The notes below the pieces were generated by a model. That model was not told the DNA's origin. It saw only the letters and a program-made list of their open reading frames with translations, and searched no databases. 8,438 bases of DNA from NCBI GenBank assembly GCA_964553925.1, contig CAZKNR010000336.1, positions 1-8,438 of the forward strand, given 5' to 3'. Position numbers and translations under genes: made by a program. How positions within the stretch are numbered: position 1 is the stretch's first letter; the number at the start of each line of letters is the position of its first letter. Positions 5,026-8,438 of the stretch are shown here, in pieces. This DNA comes from DAISKN01 sp964553925 (GTDB lineage Bacteria; Acidobacteriota; Vicinamibacteria; Marinacidobacterales; SMYC01).

Positions 5026-6569
5026 TCGATGCGTGTCTGGCGCGGGCGCCCCGGTTCTCTCCGGCGTACGTCGGACGGGCCCGGGCGGCGCTCTTTCTCA
5101 ATGACGTCGAGGCGGGGCTCGCCGACGTGAGCGCCGCACGGAACTTCCCCGATACGCCTGCCGAGGCGGAGCTTCTCGGAAACGACGCGGAGCTCTATGT
5201 CTCCCGCGGAGCGAGCGCTTCGTCGACCTCGATTCAGGATCTTTCGAGCGCGAGAGAATACCTGCGCCTCGGGGCCTCTCTTCTCGCTCGGGGCCAAACC
5301 GACCAGGCGATCCTCTCGCTTCGGGTCGCTTCGGCGATCGACGATCTGAATCCGATCTCCTTCCTGTTCCTGAAGGACCGCGGCGAAGATCCGTCGCCCC
5401 TCTATCCCGAGCTCGCCGCCGAGTTTCTTCTCGCGCGGCAGGCGTTCGAAAGGGGCGACTTCGACCAAGCGTCGGCGGGAGCGGAAGCCATCCTGGAGCT
5501 CCGTCCGGCGTTCGTCCCCGCGCGGCTCCTGCTCCTGGAGGCCGCTTCGACCGCGAAGCGCTCCGTCGATGCCCTGGTGCAGTATGAGAAGCTCATCGCC
5601 GAGCTTCCTTCGCTTCCAGAGCTTCACGCTCGCACCGCTCGACTCGCTTTCACCGTTGGCGCCTACGAGCTCGCCGAGTGCCACGCCGCGAGCGCCCTTT
5701 CGCTCGAGCCCTCCGATCCGAGCCTTCTGGTGCTGCTCGCCCAGGCCCAGCTCGAGGCGGGAAAGGCAAAAGAGGCGGTCGCGACCTGCGAGCGGGCGAT
5801 CGCGTCCGGCGCGGCCACGGCGCCCATCTACTTCACCCTGGGGAATGCCCTCCACGGCCGCATGGAGATCGCTTCCTCGATCGAGGCCCTTCAGAAGGCG
5901 GTGGAGCTGGATCCGCAGGCGGCGGAGGACATCGCATCTTTCGCGCTTTCCTCCCTCACTACCGAGGACTATCGAAATCTGCGCTCGCTTCTCGAGACTC
6001 ACGTTCGGAGTCACCGCGACAACGTGAACACTCTCTACAGCCTCGGTGTCATGGGCCTGCGCGAGGGCGAGCTCGAGAAAGCGCGGGAGTATCTGGAGCG
6101 CGTCCGGGAGCTCGCGCCGAAGGACGTTCAGGCCTATTACAACCTCGCTCTCCTGCACCAGAGAGCGGGGAGGGAAGATCTTGCTCGAGACGCCATGGCC
6201 CGTTTTCAGGAACTCAAGGCCGAAGAGGATGCGCTCTGGCAGGAGGGTCACCGTCTTTCCGACGTTCGGATTCGAGGAGAGAGCGCCGCCGCGCGCGGCG
6301 AGCTCGAAGAGGCGATCGCCGTCTTCACCGAGCTGGTGAAGACCCGCACGGAGGAAACCCCGGCCGACTACGTCCTGCTGGGAGAGGCGCTCCTTGCTGC
6401 GGGACGACTCGAAGAAGCGCGGGAAGCCTTCGAGAGCTCACGAACCCAGACGGCGCGAGATGCCGCGGCCCTCGAAGGTCTCATCCGGGCTTGCCTTGCT
6501 CTTGGGGACGCCGAGGCCGCCTCGAGGCACCGGGAGGCTTCCGAGCTTTTGAAACGACGCTGTCCCTGA
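4815..6569 (+). CDS. Exported multi-TPR protein (584 residues)
   Basis: This is a long TPR scaffold protein, presumably acting outside the cytoplasm in protein-protein contacts. Residues 1-14 (MMLTLVAFLALLAQ) form a short hydrophobic export-like segment, unusual in lacking a positive charge. TPR-like helical pairs are evident at about residues 16-80, 145-175, 201-232, 269-300, 302-335, 337-369, 404-437 and 438-470, and near 483-545. Clear examples are LYSLGVMGLREGELEKAREY and YYNLALLHQRAGREDLARDA. A less regular stretch at 100-145 separates the first group from the rest. No catalytic motif is seen. In the ancestral order, its ATG would overlap the FG-GAP stop; copy A at 3461 still shows this. 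The start is supported by identity with copy A. The gene converges on the small TPR gene, with 31 bp between stops and no obvious terminator. Confidence 0.85.
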   Translation: MMLTLVAFLALLAQDPLQLGRQALAAGRLDEAEAQLQAALASNPPRVFEVHYALGRLYLQKRDYPRARASFDACLARAPRFSPAYVGRARAALFLNDVEAGLADVSAARNFPDTPAEAELLGNDAELYVSRGASASSTSIQDLSSAREYLRLGASLLARGQTDQAILSLRVASAIDDLNPISFLFLKDRGEDPSPLYPELAAEFLLARQAFERGDFDQASAGAEAILELRPAFVPARLLLLEAASTAKRSVDALVQYEKLIAELPSLPELHARTARLAFTVGAYELAECHAASALSLEPSDPSLLVLLAQAQLEAGKAKEAVATCERAIASGAATAPIYFTLGNALHGRMEIASSIEALQKAVELDPQAAEDIASFALSSLTTEDYRNLRSLLETHVRSHRDNVNTLYSLGVMGLREGELEKAREYLERVRELAPKDVQAYYNLALLHQRAGREDLARDAMARFQELKAEEDALWQEGHRLSDVRIRGESAAARGELEEAIAVFTELVKTRTEETPADYVLLGEALLAAGRLEEAREAFESSRTQTARDAAALEGLIRACLALGDAEAASRHREASELLKRRCP

Positions 6570-6583
6570 GAACGACAACGGGA

Positions 6584-6754
6584 CCAGACAGGAAGAAGCT
6601 TTACCTGGCTTTCGAGGCGGGAGCTTCCAGCCGCTCGACCGCCGCCGTGGCTCTTCGGGTCAGCTCCGGGGGGGCGCCTGAGCCCGAGCGCCGAAGGAGC
6701 TCGCGGTAGGCCTCGAGCGCTTCCGTCCGTCTCCCCATCTGCTCGAGCTGCACC
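6584..6754. repeat. Direct repeat shared with 8269-8438
   Basis: The 3' end of TPR copy 2 plus about 17 bp of downstream sequence (CCAGACAGGAAGA) recurs at 8269-8438. Within the coding part the two differ at 2 of 154 positions. They also differ by a 1-bp indel and a few bases just after the stop. The similarity continues to the right edge, so the full repeat is longer than can be seen. Confidence 0.9.
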
Positions 6755-7293
6755 GCCAGATTGAAGTGGCCCTGGGCGCCTTTGGGATCCAATCGCACCA
6801 CTTCCCGAAACGACCGCAAGGCTTCCTCCTGTTGTCCCAGCTTGCTGTGGGCGATGCCCAGGCCGTCGAAGGCGTAAAGATAGTTGGGGTTGATCTCGAG
6901 AGCTTTCTGATACTGCGAGATGGCCTCCTCCGGCTGACCTCCCGCGCGAAGTGTGTTTCCCAGGTGGACGAGAGCGGCGACGTTTCCCGGATCGAGACCG
7001 AGCGCTACCCGAAGCTCCTTCTCCGCTTCGGGCCACTCTCGGCGGTAGTGATGGAGGAGGCCGAGGTTCACATGAAAGTCAGCGTCTTCCATGCCTCGCG
7101 CGAGCGCCTGGCGATAGATCGTCTCGGCTTCGGCGTGGCGGCCGACCTGCATGTACAGAGCCCCTAGGTTCTCGTAGACGAGAGGGATGTCCTTCTCCGT
7201 CTGAAGCATCTTCTGAAGAATCTCGATCGCCGCGACGTAATTCCGCTGGCCGAACTCGTGGATCCCGATCTGGAGCTCGTTCCAGAGGGCCAT
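6601..7293 (-). CDS. TPR protein, 230 residues (copy 2, intact)
   Basis: This protein is built almost entirely of TPRs and has no signal peptide, so it is likely a cytoplasmic scaffold. Five regular 34-residue units run at about residues 36-69, 70-103, 104-137, 138-171 and 172-205, after a leading half unit (NELQIGIHEFGQRNYVAAIE). The consensus positions are strong, for example VHLGNTLRAGGQPEEAISQY and FDGLGIAHSKLGQQEEALRS. ATG 7293-7291 is preceded by AAGGAG with only 3 nt spacing. The frame is open upstream to TAG 7365-7363 (KAFDPKEH directly before Met), but no other start codon is available there. A truncated copy lies at 1235-1756 and the 3' end of a near-identical copy lies at 8285-8438, so this is a locally amplified gene. 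Its function is unknown. Confidence 0.88.
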   Translation of the reverse strand: MALWNELQIGIHEFGQRNYVAAIEILQKMLQTEKDIPLVYENLGALYMQVGRHAEAETIYRQALARGMEDADFHVNLGLLHHYRREWPEAEKELRVALGLDPGNVAALVHLGNTLRAGGQPEEAISQYQKALEINPNYLYAFDGLGIAHSKLGQQEEALRSFREVVRLDPKGAQGHFNLAVQLEQMGRRTEALEAYRELLRRSGSGAPPELTRRATAAVERLEAPASKAR

Positions 7294-7453
7294 GTGCTCC
7301 TTCGGGTCGAAGGCCTTTTGATGTGACGGCCTCGGGCTCGAAGAAGAGACGTAACCCGGGGCCTATGCCAACCGCGCGGCTCGCGGCTGAGCGGCAGGCC
7401 GTTGTGCGGACAAAACGAAACACGCTGATCGATTCTTGCTGCTAAAATAAAGC
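7294..7453. other. Divergent intergenic region
   Basis: This stretch lies between the starts of TPR copy 2 (minus) and the toxin-like gene (plus), so it should hold promoters for both. The only clear element is an AT-rich TAAAAT at 7443-7448, 5 bp before ATG 7454. It would imply a nearly leaderless transcript, and no -35 partner was found. No gene is recognised here. Confidence 0.35.
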
Positions 7454-7705
7454 ATGCGGCGAGTGAAAAAGGAAGGAACCGCTGTCAAGCTCAGCCGCAA
7501 AATGCTGTCTGATGCCCGCGTCATTGCGAAAGGCGAGCGTATTCGTGACGTTCAGCGTCTGGTTGCACAGTACGGTGGAAGGGTGTCGAAGTGGGTCAAG
7601 AAAAGCAGCCCACAGTTCGAAGCCGCCGGGGCGCATTTTGAGTATCATTGGTACGAGCATCACGGGGTTGGCCGGTTCGAGACAAAGCAAGTGCGAGTGA
7701 GTTAG
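7454..7705 (+). CDS. Small basic protein resembling a polymorphic-toxin C-terminal domain
   Basis: This is an 83-residue, strongly basic protein. Residues about 27-81 contain GERIRDVQRLVAQYGGRVSKW, then VKKSSPQFEAAGAHF, then EYHWYEHHGVGRFETKQVRV. The layout 'rDierLv..YGG...dW.KmsS......g..feiHWYe....Gr.E.K.k' is one I associate with nuclease-like toxin tips at the ends of large secreted polymorphic toxins and RHS/YD-repeat proteins. This rests on remembered family pattern, not a search. Candidate functional residues are His65, Trp66, Tyr67, Glu68, His70, Arg74, Glu76 and Lys78. No trafficking or pre-toxin domain is present, so it is a free-standing domain. ATG 7454 is the first start and no good ribosome-binding site is seen. 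The next gene begins 2 bp after its stop, as expected for a toxin-immunity or toxin-antitoxin pair. Confidence 0.55.
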   Translation: MRRVKKEGTAVKLSRKMLSDARVIAKGERIRDVQRLVAQYGGRVSKWVKKSSPQFEAAGAHFEYHWYEHHGVGRFETKQVRVS

Positions 7706-7707
7706 CT

Positions 7708-8043
7708 ATGGTCGTCAAACTGAAGAGAAGAAACACGCGGTATCGGGACTTAACGTTCGGACAGCGGTACGTGGTGATCGGAATCGAAGCCGATGAATTC
7801 CGCATCCTAAACAACGCGGGCAGTCCTTTCTTGTATCCACCCAGCCTGTTTGAGTTGATAGATGCACGGGAGCCGGTGGATTGGGTGACCGCAATGGGTG
7901 ATGACGGAGAGCGCTACGCATATCCTCCGCCACTCAACAAGCCGGGTTTTTTCGAAGATTTCTTCGACCGAAAAGCAAAAGCAGTAGCAACTTTTTGGTG
8001 TGTGGTGAATCGTCGCCTTGCCGCGGCAAGCGAAGTCGCATAA
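7708..8043 (+). CDS. Likely immunity protein or antitoxin for the preceding toxin-like gene
   Basis: This is a 111-residue soluble protein. The N-terminus is basic (MVVKLKRRNTRYRDLTFGQR) and is followed by a strand-rich part (YVVIGIEADEFRILN, then GSPFLYPPSLFELIDAREPV). An acidic, aromatic region comes next (DWVTAMGDDGERYAYPPPLN, then KPGFFEDFFD, residues about 58-87). The 'Y.ViGIe.D.yRIln..GeP.LYpp.lFe.vd..eP.dWv' pattern resembles small immunity proteins. I cannot name a family with certainty. It starts 2 bp after the stop of the toxin-like gene (TAG-CT-ATG) in the same direction, so the two are surely co-transcribed. The acidic region would suit binding to the basic partner. Confidence 0.6.
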   Translation: MVVKLKRRNTRYRDLTFGQRYVVIGIEADEFRILNNAGSPFLYPPSLFELIDAREPVDWVTAMGDDGERYAYPPPLNKPGFFEDFFDRKAKAVATFWCVVNRRLAAASEVA

Positions 8044-8284
8044 CTCAATAGAGCACCTTCGCTCCCCGGTGCCGGGGACTGCCTGGTCAGTCTAGTCTGT
8101 CTAACTACTAACCTAACCCAAAATGCAATACCAGCGGTCGTTCGCGCGCCGCTGATCTCGCGAAGCGAATCTCGGTTGACGTACCCTCGCGCCTTGAGCT
8201 TTCTAAGGGTCTCGGCGTCCGGCACCGCCGCCTCGCCCGAGCCACGTTCGGCTCTCAGACTTCGGCCGCCAGACAGGAAGACTC
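8044..8284. other. Intergenic region with hairpin and possible gene remnant
   Basis: Twenty bases after the immunity-type gene stop there is a perfect inverted repeat, TCCCCGGTGCCGGGGA, at 8063-8078. It could end the transcript, but no T-tract follows. The next stretch (8080-8120) is pyrimidine-rich with the repeated motif AGTCT. On the minus strand, 8225-8110 is open and reads PDAETLRKLKARGYVNRD, then SLREISGARTTAGIAFWV. The 'LrkLkarGYv' part resembles the C-terminal end of sulfatase-like proteins, so a gene tail may be decaying here. This reading is weak. Confidence 0.3.
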
Positions 8285-8438
8285 TTACTTGGCTTTCGAG
8301 GCGGGAGCTTCCAGCCGCCCGACCGCCGCCGTGGCTCTTCGGGTCAGCTCCGGGGGGGCGCCTGAGCCCGAGCGCCGAAGGAGCTCGCGGTAGGCCTCGA
8401 GCGCTTCCGTCCGTCTCCCCATCTGCTCGAGCTGCACC
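8285..8438 (-). CDS. TPR protein copy 3, C-terminal part only (runs off the right edge)
   Basis: The stop TAA lies at 8287-8285 and the frame is open to the window edge (51 codons). It corresponds to the last 51 residues of copy 2 at 6601-7293, with 2 base differences in 154. These change the final Arg to Lys and one Glu to Gly (VERL to VGRL). It covers the last TPR unit and the basic C-terminal tail. Whether the 5' part is complete cannot be seen. Confidence 0.85.
   Translation of the reverse strand, partial: VQLEQMGRRTEALEAYRELLRRSGSGAPPELTRRATAAVGRLEAPASKAK

Noticed and set aside
5022..6251. A 409-codon open frame on the minus strand inside the 584-residue TPR gene
   Set aside because: It is a shadow of a GC-rich coding sequence. 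The plus-strand frame carries clear TPR periodicity and this one carries no recognisable motif.
5678..6709. A 343-codon plus-strand frame overlapping the TPR gene and the start of the convergent gene
   Set aside because: It is an Arg/Gly/Ser-rich out-of-frame reading of the TPR gene with low-complexity composition, and it runs antisense into TPR copy 2.
6368..7036. A 222-codon minus-strand frame overlapping TPR copy 2
   Set aside because: It is the alternative frame of the TPR gene, rich in Arg, Ser and Gly. An equivalent shadow occurs over copy 1 at 1284-1655, as expected for a duplicated gene.
3640..7438. Shared 8-mer GATTCTTG at 3640-3647 (junction insertion in repeat copy A) and at 7431-7438 (upstream of the toxin-like gene), as a possible common cassette end
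   Set aside because: Flanking bases do not match and an 8-bp match within 8.4 kb is expected by chance.
1..8438. CRISPR arrays, tRNA or rRNA genes, insertion-sequence ends
   Set aside because: No regularly spaced repeats, no cloverleaf-like or rRNA-like sequence, no transposase frame and no terminal inverted repeats were seen. The repeats present are duplicated gene segments.

Overview
The window is high-GC bacterial DNA. A secreted FG-GAP/ASPIC-UnbV (CRTAC1-type) protein sits beside several tetratricopeptide-repeat (TPR) genes. That combination is common in uncultured soil or sediment Acidobacteriota and similar deep-branching phyla, but the phylum is an inference and nothing here proves it. 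No rRNA, tRNA, transposase, integrase or CRISPR array was recognised.

Layout from left to right. (1) Positions 1-229 (-): most of a Phd/YefM-type antitoxin, running off the left edge. (2) 512-1051 (+): a BrnT-type toxin broken by a frameshift, overlapping an intact CopG-type antitoxin. (3) 1235-1756 (-): a 5'-truncated copy (copy 1) of a TPR gene. (4) 1800-3464 (+): a secreted seven-motif FG-GAP protein with a C-terminal ASPIC/UnbV domain. Its stop overlaps (ATGA) the start of a TPR gene that is broken after 59 codons (3461-3675). (5) 3687-4407 (-): a RelE/HigB-type toxin followed by an XRE-type antitoxin, inserted between two ~230-bp direct repeats. (6) 4815-6569 (+): the intact 584-residue exported TPR protein, whose head is the second copy of that repeat. 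(7) 6601-7293 (-): an intact 230-residue TPR protein (copy 2), convergent with it. (8) 7454-8043 (+): an 83-residue protein that looks like a free-standing polymorphic-toxin C-terminal domain, followed after 2 bp by a likely immunity gene. (9) 8285-8438 (-): the 3' end of copy 3 of the 230-residue TPR gene, almost identical to copy 2 and running off the right edge.

How it fits together. The host backbone appears to be an FG-GAP gene translationally coupled to a large TPR gene, plus a family of near-identical small TPR genes. Four toxin-antitoxin or toxin-immunity cassettes of four different types are spliced into this backbone, and the duplicated TPR segments lie at or near their edges. The clearest case is the HigBA-like insert. 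It splits the FG-GAP-TPR operon and is bounded by a direct repeat of that operon's own junction, so recombination across the repeat would delete the cassette and restore the operon. The region reads as an accessory island built by duplication and cassette insertion, with visible decay: a frameshifted toxin, a toxin without a normal start codon, and truncated TPR copies.
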